A stretch of DNA of 62,538 nt, taken from assembly GCA_947453445.1 (NCBI GenBank), contig CANGGP010000014.1, positions 1 to 62,538 on the forward strand. The letters run 5' to 3'. The position numbers and the translations under genes are program-made. The DNA comes from Sphingobacteriaceae bacterium (GTDB taxonomy: Bacteria > Bacteroidota > Bacteroidia > B-17B0 > Aurantibacillaceae). How positions within the stretch are numbered: the stretch's first letter is position 1; every line of letters starts with the position of its first letter. The notes beneath the pieces were generated by a model. The model saw only the letters and a list, made by a program, of their open reading frames with translations, was not told the DNA's origin and did no database searches. Below, piece by piece: positions 36,396 to 44,777 of this stretch.

Positions 36396-36653
36396 TTAAT
36401 CTTTACCCATTGCCGGGTAAATGTTTGGGGCTATAATCAATTGGTAAGAAAAACTGGGGTGTTGGTTGGCCGGGAAATTTTCACCGTGTAGGCAGGTAAT
36501 TTCTCCCATTTTAAAGCCATTGGCAGCCAATTCGGCATATAAGCCGCTAGCTGGAACCAGGTTTCCGGCTTTATAAATAGCCTGTGGCAGCGCTGAAAAC
36601 GCTTCGTTTTTAAGCGTTTTGGGTGATTTTTGAGCTAGTTCGATTGCAGTCAT
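36396..36653 (-). CDS. Possible small protein, unknown
   Basis: 85 residues from ATG at 36653 (a TTG four codons upstream is the alternative). Sequence reads MTAIELAQKSPKTLKNEAFSALPQ..., with LVPASGLYAELAANGFKMGEITCLHGENFPANQHPSFSYQLI following. Composition is plausible for a real soluble protein, but I recognise no family. A GGGTAGAAATACCC palindrome lies 100 bp upstream of its start. Confidence 0.4.
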   Translation of the reverse strand: MTAIELAQKSPKTLKNEAFSALPQAIYKAGNLVPASGLYAELAANGFKMGEITCLHGENFPANQHPSFSYQLIIAPNIYPAMGKD

Positions 36654-36752
36654 ATACGCTTGCAAGACTGTATTGATGCGGTTTTCAAATGAAAAAGGCC
36701 AATTTCAGCACATTGCTTATGCCAAAGTTCGAGTACCTAAAATCAAAAATCA

Positions 36753-36768
36753 AGGGTAGAAATACCCT
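36753..36768. promoter_or_regulatory. Palindrome AGGGTA-GAAA-TACCCT, site 1
   Basis: Perfect 6-bp arms around GAAA, followed by ATTTTA. The same sequence occurs at 38626-38645. It sits just after the stop of the SEC-C gene and 100 bp before the small ORF at 36653. Candidate operator; the binding protein is unknown. Confidence 0.5.
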
Positions 36769-36771
36769 ATT

Positions 36772-37611
36772 TTACAAAAACTTGCTTTTTTTTTGAAATT
36801 CCCTGCTGTTTTTTAAAATACAATGGTATTGGGGGTATTTTTCCCCAATTTTGGGCATACAGCAATGCATAAAGGCTTTGCCGCTGCCGCAACGACAGGC
36901 TTGGTTTCGGCTCAAATGGGCATACGCTTCGGGTTTTCGTGTTTTTTCTTCCACCTCTAACTCCCAAGCCTGATATGGATCTTTGATTTGTTTCACAAAT
37001 TCTTCAATCACACGATAATCATAAGCATCGGCATTTTCGAATTGTTCTTCATCTCTAAAAAAGGCAACATTGTATTTATGTCTTGGATTATCCATCATGC
37101 GGGTGTTCGTCATTTCTTTGTTCACGCTTATGCGCTTGCAAATTTCACCCTTGTAAATTTCACCTTCTTCATGTTCACATAGTTGATGAATTTGCACTTC
37201 TTGATTACAGGTTGAACATATTTTTTTCGATTTAATCACATCGGCCGCGACAAATAATCGGTAAGGATATAAAATTTGAAATTGATAAAGTGATTTTTCG
37301 ATGTGCCAAAGGTGATAACTTCTTTTGTCGTAGATAAAATGAACTTTCAGCTCGCTTAAATAATTTTCGATGCTTTCAAATTCACACCAGGCTTTGTAAT
37401 AGGCTTTTTGCAGGAGGTGTTGAAAAGCGCGACGGTGGTATTGGTGTATTTTTATAATCGTTTCACTAATCCAAAGGTCTTTTGCCCTTGCCTGATCGTT
37501 AATAGCAAGCGCTTCTGCTTTTGCGGTTTTAATCATGGCTTCCACCTCACCGAAAGCAAAATCAGGTACATGTAATTGATTGAATTGGGGAGGGATGAGC
37601 ATTTTATTCAT
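36772..37611 (-). CDS. SEC-C metal-binding motif protein, unknown function
   Basis: 279 residues (start MNKMLIPPQF; Met4 at 37602 is an alternative that removes the 8-bp overlap with the gene before it). The C-terminus carries a SEC-C zinc motif, CRCGSGKAFMHCC, near residue 250. A second Cys/His group (CSTCNQEVQIHQLCEHEEGEIYKGEIC, residues about 130-156) may bind another metal ion. The N-terminal half is helical with many aromatics. SEC-C motifs occur in SecA and in many uncharacterised proteins, where they aid protein or nucleic-acid contacts. The overlap with the 37604-38185 gene indicates an operon. Confidence 0.8.
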   Translation of the reverse strand: MNKMLIPPQFNQLHVPDFAFGEVEAMIKTAKAEALAINDQARAKDLWISETIIKIHQYHRRAFQHLLQKAYYKAWCEFESIENYLSELKVHFIYDKRSYHLWHIEKSLYQFQILYPYRLFVAADVIKSKKICSTCNQEVQIHQLCEHEEGEIYKGEICKRISVNKEMTNTRMMDNPRHKYNVAFFRDEEQFENADAYDYRVIEEFVKQIKDPYQAWELEVEEKTRKPEAYAHLSRNQACRCGSGKAFMHCCMPKIGEKYPQYHCILKNSREFQKKSKFL

Positions 37612-38185
37612 ATTCCATCAATTTTATTAGAACCGTATCGAGGTTTTTCGCCGGTCCTTGGTATTCGAGATGCAGTAAATTATTTTGGGCAGTACATAAA
37701 TCAACGGAAAAAAGCACTTGTTTATTTTCTAAGAATTTTTTGCCGCTTAAAAGACTAATGTGTTGAGTTGAACTTGACTCTTTACCAACACTGTTTTGAT
37801 GAATGAGAACATTGGGTTTAAAATTTTCACCCAATACATATTGGTCGAATACATAAGCCCCCAATACCCCTGCAAAGGCTTTGGCGGCCCCCTTTTTAAC
37901 ATAAAATTTACCAAGTTGTACTTGCGCTGAAGCGAAGGCCAATTCAACATAATCTTGGTTTTGTATACAAATATCAATGAGTTGTTTGTGCAAGTGTTTT
38001 TTAAAGTATCTTAAAATGCGTTCAGTGCCCTGTGGGAAAACAGGGAAACTAATTTTTTCATAATGTTCAAATGGCATAATAATAATACCGGCCTTTTGCA
38101 AGGATTTTTTCAGTGCATCGTTCACAAATGGTTTTGTGAGAAGTGATTCGGGACTGAGTGGATTATTATGAATGGTGATGGCCAT
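37604..38185 (-). CDS. Protein of unknown function, coupled to the SEC-C gene
   Basis: 193 residues, not recognised. Soluble, alpha/beta-like, no signal peptide: KPFVNDALKKSLQKAGIIIMPFEHYEKISFPVFPQGTERILRYFKKHL, LAFASAQVQLGKFYVKKGAAKAFAGVLGAYVFDQYVLG, SLLSGKKFLENKQVLFSVDLCTAQNNLLHLEYQG. Its stop overlaps the start of the SEC-C gene by 8 bp, so the two are probably expressed together. About 690 bp of apparently non-coding DNA lie upstream. Confidence 0.65.
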   Translation of the reverse strand: MAITIHNNPLSPESLLTKPFVNDALKKSLQKAGIIIMPFEHYEKISFPVFPQGTERILRYFKKHLHKQLIDICIQNQDYVELAFASAQVQLGKFYVKKGAAKAFAGVLGAYVFDQYVLGENFKPNVLIHQNSVGKESSSTQHISLLSGKKFLENKQVLFSVDLCTAQNNLLHLEYQGPAKNLDTVLIKLMEYE

Positions 38186-38873
38186 GAATTTGAATAGAAT
38201 TGATTGTTAAGTTAGGTGGTCGACGAAACAAGGTATTTGCATTGCATTGAAATACTTGCGCGAGCATTAACCTAATGGTTTTTAAATTAGCAGCGCTGGG
38301 GTGCCTTTGATTTTAAAGATAAGTGTGGTTTAATTTGAATGGGTTGATATGATTGAATCATAAAATCAACTTTTAGCCAATATAAATATTGTAGTAAAAA
38401 GTGATTTGATTTAAAAACAATTGTTTTTGTGATTTGCCTAAAAATTTTTTTTGCGCGAAATTGTATGTTGTGTATATACCAATTACTGCGATTTAGCAGG
38501 AGGCAAAGGCTTAAACGAAACAAATATTTTAGGTCGTTTAATGGCATTTAGGCTTTTTTGATTTACAACAAATTAATGATAGAAATACTTTCCACTATAA
38601 AAATATAACCTATTTCAATAGTATGATAGGGTAGAAATACCCTATTTTAAACTTTAACAAAAGTTTGGGAAGATTGTGCTATTCATTTACAATTGTTAAA
38701 ATGTAAATTAATTTCGAATGACTGTTTTTTCGCAGCGCTCTGAAAACCTTTATTGATGAGGGTTTTGGAGATGGTGTAAAAATAAATTGATGCTGTAAAA
38801 AGCAAATAAAAAAAATCGACTCAAAAAACGCATGATAAAAGTCAGGTGTGCGCTTGGCCTCTGTTATGAATTA
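38186..38873. other. Non-coding gap with palindromic site 2
   Basis: AT-rich. An 86-codon leftward frame at 38287-38547 has poor, low-complexity composition and is not called. The perfect palindrome ATAGGGTA-GAAA-TACCCTAT (38626-38645), followed by TTTTA, repeats the site at 36753 with longer arms. No other structure seen. Confidence 0.5.
38626..38645. promoter_or_regulatory. Palindrome ATAGGGTA-GAAA-TACCCTAT, site 2
   Basis: Perfect 8-bp arms. It shares AGGGTAGAAATACCCTATTT with site 1, 1.87 kb away. It lies between the 3' end of the response-regulator gene and the unknown gene at 38185, about 440 bp upstream of the latter. Confidence 0.5.
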
Positions 38874-39563
38874 TTAGGTGTTGATGCCTGATTTTGGGAA
38901 ATCGCGAATGTTTAAAATGTGATTGTAAAAGGCATAAATGATTAAGCCGATTACATTTTTTGTTTTTGTTTTATCGAGTAATCTTTCGCGGTGGTGTTCT
39001 ATTGTTCGGGTGCTTAAATTTAATTCATCGGCAATGTCTTTCGAGCTTTTTTCGAGGCATAATAAGCGCAGAATTTGAATTTCGATATCGCTAAGCAATT
39101 GCGTTTGTACTTTGGGTGTGATTTTATGTTTAGAAACCAATTCATTAATACTATATCGTGAAACATTGTCGGAGAAAAAATAATCGCCCTGGTGCACTTC
39201 TTTGATGGCTTCAATTAAAACCTTTATATCGGTGCCTTTCGATAAAAAACCACGCGCGCCCATTTCAAAAAATTGTTGAATGTATAGATTCGAAAAGTGC
39301 AAACTCAACATGATGACTTGCACTTGGGGTTTTATTTTTTTTAAATGTTGGATGGTTTCTACACCATTCATCAAGGGCATATCAATATCGAGTAATATTA
39401 AATCGGGACAGTTGGTTTCAAGAGATTCAATAAATTCTATACCATTGTTGTAGTCGCCAACAATATCAAAGCTTTCTTCCTTGGCTAATAAGGTGATGAG
39501 GCCTTGGCGTAAAATTAAATGGTCATCTACAATGGCAATCTTAATTTTGGGTGGTTCAATCAT
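38874..39563 (-). CDS. LuxR/NarL-family response regulator
   Basis: 229 residues: receiver domain (residues 6-125, acceptor Asp in DLILLDIDMPLMNGVE, Lys in FLSKGTD) and a C-terminal LuxR-type helix-turn-helix (about 155-220, LSDIEIQILRLLCLEKSSKDIADELNLSTRTIEHHRERLLDKTKTKN). It binds DNA and controls transcription when phosphorylated by its partner kinase. Its ATG overlaps the stop of the HisKA_3 kinase gene by 4 bp, so the two are a clear pair. It is last in a four-gene operon. Confidence 0.95.
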   Translation of the reverse strand: MIEPPKIKIAIVDDHLILRQGLITLLAKEESFDIVGDYNNGIEFIESLETNCPDLILLDIDMPLMNGVETIQHLKKIKPQVQVIMLSLHFSNLYIQQFFEMGARGFLSKGTDIKVLIEAIKEVHQGDYFFSDNVSRYSINELVSKHKITPKVQTQLLSDIEIQILRLLCLEKSSKDIADELNLSTRTIEHHRERLLDKTKTKNVIGLIIYAFYNHILNIRDFPKSGINT

Positions 39564-40348
39564 AAAGGGATGCGGATGTGTATGCTGTACTTACTTTCTT
39601 CTTTTATATAATTAATGTGTCCGGCCAAAGCCAACAATCTTGTGTCAATGGATTGTATGCCAATGCTTGTGCTGTTATTACGTATGCGTTGTATGTCTTC
39701 GTTGGTAATGCCTTGACCATCGTAATCAAAGTGTATGTTAAAATTATTTTGCGCAAGCACAAAAACAATGTTGATGTGTTTCGAATGGCTGTGTTTTACA
39801 ATGTTGTTGAGTACTTCTTTGAAGAGCCTGTATACTGAAAGTTTTTTTTCAATGGCTATATTTATTTTTGCTTCAATTAAATCGTATTGAATATCGATAT
39901 CCGAATTGGCCTTTGTGTTTTCAATCACCTCCGCCAGGGTTTGCAGGAGTCCAAAATTTTTGATGGAGGAGGGGATAAGATCGCGACAAACGGCTTTAAA
40001 ATCGAGCATGATTTTATCGAGTACTTCCAAGGCTCTATTGGCTTTGTTCGGTTCTGTAATTTCAGCTTGTAATTGGTTGATGGCGTATTTAAGTAAAGTA
40101 AGCATGGAACCAATTTCGTCGTGCAAATCTTTGGCCAGACGAATTTTTTCAGTTTCCTGGGTTTCAATGGTTTTTTTGATTAGGTTAAACTGGTAATCGT
40201 TTTCACGTTGCAACATCTCCTTTTCTTTTTGGGTGAGACGTTTTCTATAAAGTGCAAAAAAGGCGAGGAAAAAAAAGAGAAAAAACCCTATAAGACCGGT
40301 ACCGGCAAAAACATAGAATATTATAGGTGTTTTTTCCTGTATTTCCAT
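39560..40348 (-). CDS. HisKA_3-type sensor histidine kinase
   Basis: 262 residues. It has one N-terminal transmembrane helix (residues about 9-32, IIFYVFAGTGLIGFFLFFFLAFFAL), a coiled linker, then the dimerisation/phospho-acceptor segment RLAKDLHDEIGSMLTLLKYAINQL and an HATPase domain (VLNNIVKHSHSKHINIVF ... IGIQSIDTRLLALAG). It has no periplasmic sensor domain, so the signal probably comes from a partner; the membrane protein encoded just before it is the obvious candidate (inference). Its start overlaps that gene by 28 bp and its stop overlaps the regulator gene. Confidence 0.93.
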   Translation of the reverse strand: MEIQEKTPIIFYVFAGTGLIGFFLFFFLAFFALYRKRLTQKEKEMLQRENDYQFNLIKKTIETQETEKIRLAKDLHDEIGSMLTLLKYAINQLQAEITEPNKANRALEVLDKIMLDFKAVCRDLIPSSIKNFGLLQTLAEVIENTKANSDIDIQYDLIEAKINIAIEKKLSVYRLFKEVLNNIVKHSHSKHINIVFVLAQNNFNIHFDYDGQGITNEDIQRIRNNSTSIGIQSIDTRLLALAGHINYIKEESKYSIHIRIPL

Positions 40349-40971
40349 ACACTAATGAATTGAAAGGTATAAAAAATTGTTGAACAACACATAAAAATCA
40401 TCCAAGAGTAGATGCGCTTGACTGCGTCATGTTGATCTATCCTGTAAAAAAGAAACATTAAAGATGGCAGGGCGCTATAGATTAATATGCCGGCATTCAT
40501 CCAAAACATGGGACTTTGGCTGAGTGATGGCTCTTCCAATAAATCCAGCATCTGAATGAAATACAGCATCGCAAAAATGGTCAAAATCAGGCATTGGATA
40601 AAGGACACTAAATCATTTACTTTATAAATGGCGCCCGGTTCAAAAAATGAAATAATGATGCTTAGGAAAATGATGACCGCCCCAACATACACCATTTTTT
40701 TAAACAATTTTCGTTGTAAAACTTGCAAATAAAACAAACACAACAAAGCCGCCTCAAACACATTGTAAATGTGAAAAATGGGGTGTGTGTTCCTGTGTTG
40801 TCGTGCTAAATAATAGCAGCACAGGTCGCAAAGTGCACTAACAATGGCTAAATAGGTGAGGGTTTTAAAGGCCTTGTTAAAGTGTCGGTAAGTAATGAAA
40901 TAAATGAATAATAAAGGGAAATGGTATACTTGGCCTGACCAAAACAATATCTTATAAATACTTTGTGACAT
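40321..40971 (-). CDS. Polytopic membrane protein, likely sensor partner of the kinase
   Basis: 216 residues from MSQSIYKILFWSGQVYHFPLLFIYFI; a further ATG ten codons up would overlap the preceding gene more. About six or seven hydrophobic helices with short loops, no extramembrane domain, ending in a basic KYRKKHL. No named family recognised. Its ATG overlaps the stop of the upstream small gene as TGATG, and its 3' end overlaps the kinase start. This suggests a membrane-embedded sensor or input module for the single-helix kinase (inference). Confidence 0.8.
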   Translation of the reverse strand: MSQSIYKILFWSGQVYHFPLLFIYFITYRHFNKAFKTLTYLAIVSALCDLCCYYLARQHRNTHPIFHIYNVFEAALLCLFYLQVLQRKLFKKMVYVGAVIIFLSIIISFFEPGAIYKVNDLVSFIQCLILTIFAMLYFIQMLDLLEEPSLSQSPMFWMNAGILIYSALPSLMFLFYRIDQHDAVKRIYSWMIFMCCSTIFYTFQFISVWKYRKKHL

Positions 40972-41288
40972 CAACTGTTTAAAGTGTTGTTTGCACCGCA
41001 ACTAATAGGACAATCCACTCCTTTATCCAAAACCACAGCGGTTATGTCATTTTCATTGGCATCGGCAGCCACGAGTACAAGCTTTTTTTTGCCGTTGGCA
41101 TCCAAAGCATAATAAGTTCGCAAGCCCATGCAGCCGGGTTGGTCAAGAATTTGTTTAAGGGTATTGATGCCAACAAAATGGGCCAAAATTAAATTTGGGT
41201 CGCCGCTATTGGCATCTCTATAAGCTTTTGTTAAAGCAGCCGCATCCGCTAAGGGGATTACTGCACCTTCGTTTCCGTTAAATGACAT
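40971..41288 (-). CDS. Small conserved protein heading the two-component operon
   Basis: 105 residues with no signal peptide or membrane segment. It has the pattern MSFNGNEG...LTKAYR, then ILDQPGCMGLRTYYALDANGKKKLVLVAADANENDI and CPISCGANN at the C-terminus. I recall small Bacteroidota proteins with the same GCMGxRxY...CPxxC layout, of unknown function, but cannot verify this here. The three conserved Cys could bind a metal or form a redox switch. It is translationally coupled (TGATG) to the membrane protein gene, so it probably belongs to the same signalling unit. Confidence 0.75.
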   Translation of the reverse strand: MSFNGNEGAVIPLADAAALTKAYRDANSGDPNLILAHFVGINTLKQILDQPGCMGLRTYYALDANGKKKLVLVAADANENDITAVVLDKGVDCPISCGANNTLNS

Positions 41289-41435
41289 AATGATTGATTT
41301 GAGGTTTATTTTGGCAAAGACCTTTGCTTTGCTTAAACAAAATTAAATAAATTTTTAAGTTGCGCAAACCTGCAAATACATGAAATAAATCAGTACAGCC
41401 GAAAATGTAATGTATTTCGAAGAAATGAGAGGGAC

Positions 41436-42113
41436 TTATTTTTTCTGTGCTTTATTTTTCCTAAAAAAACGCTTTAGGAAAAAGCTGTGGCTGGCGGCAT
41501 TCATGTTCTTTTGAAAACCACCGGCGCCTTGTTTAATGTTGTTTACTGTTTGATTGATGTCTTCGGCAAATGTGCTGTCCATAAACAATTTACCAATTGT
41601 GCCTTCACCGCGGCGAATGCTGTGCATAATGGCTGCGAGATCTTCGGTAATTTCGGCACTGTGATCACTTGTTTTTTTCAGTTGAGAAAAAATATCATCC
41701 ATGTTAATGGGCTGCACGGTTTGTATTTCACCATTATCATCAACTTCGCGTGGATTAAATTTGCCCGGACTAATAATGATGATTTTGTTGCCCATTAAAC
41801 CATCTGAGCCAACGATGGCTTTTGCGTTTATTTTAATGAATCGCTTTGAGGCTTTGTTGATAAGCATGATGACACGAACTGTGGTGTCGCTTAATTGTTC
41901 TAAATCTTCAACAATGCCAACCGTTATGCCCGTAAAACGCACGTTATTGCCTACTTGCAGGCCACTGATGTCGCTAAAAACACCTGAGAGATGAAATGTT
42001 TGCCCGAACAATTGTTGTTTTTTTCCAATAAAATAAATACCGGTGGCAAAAAGAATAATTGTAAACGATACAAAAACGCCAAGTTTAATATTGTGCGCGA
42101 TTTGGTTTTCCAT
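41436..42113 (-). CDS. MCE/MlaD-family lipid-transport substrate-binding protein
   Basis: 225 residues. An N-terminal membrane anchor (KLGVFVSFTIILFATGIYFIG) is followed by one MCE domain (residues about 38-120, FHLSGVFSDISGLQVGNNVRFTGITVGIVEDLEQLSDTTVRVIMLINKASKRFIKINAKAIVGSDGLMGNKIIII) and a helical tail. MCE proteins carry lipids between the membranes with an ABC ATPase (MlaF) and permease (MlaE). Here only a fragment of the ATPase precedes it and no permease gene is present, so the locus looks incomplete. 4 bp separate it from the ATPase fragment. Confidence 0.88.
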   Translation of the reverse strand: MENQIAHNIKLGVFVSFTIILFATGIYFIGKKQQLFGQTFHLSGVFSDISGLQVGNNVRFTGITVGIVEDLEQLSDTTVRVIMLINKASKRFIKINAKAIVGSDGLMGNKIIIISPGKFNPREVDDNGEIQTVQPINMDDIFSQLKKTSDHSAEITEDLAAIMHSIRRGEGTIGKLFMDSTFAEDINQTVNNIKQGAGGFQKNMNAASHSFFLKRFFRKNKAQKK

Positions 42114-42117
42114 GGGC

Positions 42118-42503
42118 TTATTTTTTAGGAGCGTTAAAAAATGAATTAATCCAAGGGTCTTTTGAATTTGACAAGCTATTAAAATCGCCTTCGGCTAACA
42201 CTTTACCATCTTCTAAAATGAGGATGCGGTTGGCGACCAAGGCTGCGCATTCGATGTCGTGCGTAATAACGATAGAGGAGGTTTTGTATTTATTTTGAAC
42301 GTCTAATATCAGTTGGCTGATTTCTCGGGCTGTTATAGGATCGAGGCCCGTAGTGGGTTCATCGTAAAAAATGATTTCAGGCTTCAACATCAATGTTCTG
42401 GCCAAACCAATTCTTTTGCGCATGCCGCCTGATAATTCGGCCGGCATTAACTTAATTGCATGTTCAAGTCCCACGCTAATTAATGCGTTGTATTCCTAAA
42501 ATG
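42118..42503 (-). pseudogene. 3' half of an MlaF-type ABC ATPase gene (5' end missing)
   Basis: The frame with homology runs from about 42503 (EYNALISVGLEHAIKLMPAELSGGMRKRIGLARTL) to the stop. A GTG at 42474 could start a 118-residue product. The ABC signature LSGGM, Walker B IIFYDEPTTGLDP and the H-loop VITHD are present, but Walker A, the A-loop and the Q-loop are absent. About 130 residues are missing relative to the ~250 of the family. Upstream the frame enters the truncated YceI gene and hits a stop. Without Walker A the product cannot hydrolyse ATP. Deletion scar or misassembly. Confidence 0.85.
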
Positions 42504-42841
42504 GTCAATTCAGCCCATAATATACCACTTTCGTCAGTTGCCAGTTTAGGCATGGTGGAGGCAACTAAGGTAATTTGTTTGTGTTTTTTCACGTCTAAAA
42601 AGTCAGCACCTTTTAAATGTTCATCTCTGTTAACATCGCCGGTAGTTATGCTTGAAGCATCAATCCACAAATCGATTTCGGCGGTATTGAATTCGTGGCC
42701 TTCAGTATAAATACTGGCCTCAAAAGTTTTAAAATGGCCTTTTACATGGGCAATCATAAGGTGTTTAATGTTAAAGTTGATGGAACTGTGGGTGTTGTCG
42801 ATTGTCCATTTTGTTTTGGTTTGTGTGGCTGATGAATTCAT
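42476..42841 (-). pseudogene. YceI-family protein gene truncated at its 3' end
   Basis: 121 residues. It covers the first two thirds of a YceI lipocalin-like domain: WTIDNTHSSINFNIKHLMIAHVKGHFKTFEASIY, IDLWIDASSITTGDVNRDEHLKGADFLDVKKHKQITLVAS, then ILWAELTILGI, where normal members continue with TKPVxLDVEF and about 60 more residues. Instead the frame reads QRIN and stops. The sequence from about 42503 leftward belongs to the ABC ATPase frame. YceI proteins bind isoprenoid-like lipids; this one lacks the strands that close the barrel. Confidence 0.85.
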
Positions 42842-42873
42842 GATGATTATTTTTTTTATGGTTAATATTCTAC

Positions 42874-43638
42874 TTACTGAGCGAGGTATGCACCGTCAAT
42901 TTCTAATGCGGTACCGTTTACAAATGAAGCATCTTCTGATGCAAGGAAAATAAATCCTTTTGCAATTTCTTCGGCATGTCCTAATCGTTTAATGGGATGC
43001 AAATTAATGATGTATTGCAATTGTTCTTCATGTGCATGGTTGATGCCGCCATCATTTAGGAGTGGCGTGTCGATGAATCCCGGACAAATGGCATTGATGC
43101 GGATGCCTTCGGTGGCATATTCAATGGCGGCGGTTTGTGTTAATCCAATTACGCCATGCTTCGCAGCTACATAATGCGCCGATGAATTAAACCCAACCTT
43201 GCCTAAAATGGAAGACATGTTGATAATACTGCCTGATTTTTGCTTAGCCATTTGTTTTAATTCATGGTGCATACAATTAAACACGCCACTTAAATTCACG
43301 CCAATTACTTTGAGCCAATCATGCTCCGACATGTTGGCAATTTTATTCGCTACGCCGGCAATACCGGCATTGTTGAGCGCCACATCAATACTGCCGAAAG
43401 CATCGATTGTTTTTTGCATGGCCACTTCTACATGGGTAAAAATCGAAACATCACATTCAAGAAAAATGGCCTTGGCATTTATTTTAAGTATGTCGTTCAT
43501 GGCATATTTATTTTTCGAATTAGATATATCGGCTATTGCGATATTTGCGCCTTCATTTGCAGCGGCGATAGCACAAGCCATGCCTATGCCCGACAGGCCG
43601 CCGGTGATAAACACTGTTTTGTTTTCTAGTTTTTTCAT
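42874..43638 (-). CDS. Short-chain dehydrogenase/reductase (SDR)
   Basis: 254 residues, the standard length of a classical SDR. Cofactor motif TGGLSGIGMACA near residue 11, NNAGIAG, catalytic Ser in INMSSILG and YVAAK (Tyr/Lys), followed by NAICPGFIDTPLL. NAD(P)H-dependent oxidation or reduction of a small alcohol/ketone; substrate not assignable. It lies between the truncated yceI gene and an AI-2E transporter gene, all leftward, with short gaps. Confidence 0.92.
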   Translation of the reverse strand: MKKLENKTVFITGGLSGIGMACAIAAANEGANIAIADISNSKNKYAMNDILKINAKAIFLECDVSIFTHVEVAMQKTIDAFGSIDVALNNAGIAGVANKIANMSEHDWLKVIGVNLSGVFNCMHHELKQMAKQKSGSIINMSSILGKVGFNSSAHYVAAKHGVIGLTQTAAIEYATEGIRINAICPGFIDTPLLNDGGINHAHEEQLQYIINLHPIKRLGHAEEIAKGFIFLASEDASFVNGTALEIDGAYLAQ

Positions 43639-43692
43639 GGTGTTTTTTTTAATGATAATGCTTACAATAATTTTGTTGCCTTTTGTGCTTGA

Positions 43693-44757
43693 TTATAATG
43701 GCTCGATTGGTAGTTTTGTGTTTTTAGGAACTTTTTGCAAATCACCAATTAAGAAGCCAATGGGTTTTAATACATCGAAGTGATCGAAAATGATTTTTAA
43801 AATTGCCAAAATTGGAATGGCCAAAAACATACCGGCAACGCCCCAAATCAATTGACCAATTATTAAACTTAAAATGGTGAACAATGGATTAATTTTTACT
43901 TGCGGACCTAAGATGATTGGTTCTAAAATCCAACCTTGAATAAATTGCACAGTACCATAAGTGATAATTATTCCGAAAATGATGGGGTAAGAAGCACCTT
44001 GCACTATGGCCATTGATAAGGTAAGCAGCGTACCTGTAATGTTCCCGATATAAGGTACTATTTCTAGTAAGCCACACAAAAAGGCAAAAAACAAAGCGTT
44101 TTTAATTCCCAATATACTAAAGCCGATGGCATACATGATCCATAAACACACAATCATTTTTGCCAAGCCCAAAAGATATTGTTGCGATACTTTTGCAGCA
44201 TCGGCGATCACAGTTTTAACTTCGTTTTGATGTTGCGTAGAAGATAATTGAAGAATGAATGCATGGATGTGTCGACGGTAAAAGAGAAGAAGAATAAAAT
44301 AAGCAGATACCAAAATACTAAATGAGAGAAATTCGCTTAGCGTGCCGGCAAGACTGCTCATCACATTGGTGATAGAGGGTTGTTCTTTTTGTAAGAGGAT
44401 GATTTGATCTTTGTTGTCGATGCCAAAGTGTTTTAGTACGAAGGCTTGGGCAACATTAAATGAATTGATTGCTTTTTCTTTAATGAGTATGATGTCTTTG
44501 TTAAGTTCAGAAATTTGCCAGCCTAATAAGCCAATAATTCCGCTAATGATGCTAAGTAGGATGAGAAAGCATAGAATGACGGCTATCAGTCTTGGAATAT
44601 GAATTTGTTCGAGTTTACGACAGAGTGGTAGGAACAGTGTGGATAAAATAGCAGCAATTGTTATGGGCATTAAAAAGTCTTTACCATAGTACAAGCCAAA
44701 TACCATGAGAAAAACAAAGATGGTTTTTTTGAGGATAGAATTGCCGTTAATAGTCAT
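43693..44757 (-). CDS. AI-2E family (UPF0118) membrane transporter
   Basis: 354 residues, about eight transmembrane helices in the family arrangement: a paired N-terminal set (LMPITIAAILSTLFLPLCRKLEQIHIPRLIAVILCFLILLSIISGIIGLL), a long soluble loop, and the C-terminal set with the conserved LLEIVPYIGNITGTLLTL and EPIILGPQVKINPLFTILSLIIGQLIWGVAGMFLAIPILAILKII. The family includes transporters linked to signal efflux and to Na+/H+ antiport; the substrate here is unknown. It is 54 bp from the SDR gene. Confidence 0.92.
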   Translation of the reverse strand: MTINGNSILKKTIFVFLMVFGLYYGKDFLMPITIAAILSTLFLPLCRKLEQIHIPRLIAVILCFLILLSIISGIIGLLGWQISELNKDIILIKEKAINSFNVAQAFVLKHFGIDNKDQIILLQKEQPSITNVMSSLAGTLSEFLSFSILVSAYFILLLFYRRHIHAFILQLSSTQHQNEVKTVIADAAKVSQQYLLGLAKMIVCLWIMYAIGFSILGIKNALFFAFLCGLLEIVPYIGNITGTLLTLSMAIVQGASYPIIFGIIITYGTVQFIQGWILEPIILGPQVKINPLFTILSLIIGQLIWGVAGMFLAIPILAILKIIFDHFDVLKPIGFLIGDLQKVPKNTKLPIEPL

Positions 44758-44777
44758 ATGTCATTTGCGATGCATTG

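Noticed and set aside
38287-38547. 86-codon leftward frame in the 38.2-38.9 kb gap
   Set aside because: Its composition looks random for AT-rich DNA and it has no recognisable feature; only its position 80 bp after a palindrome is suggestive.
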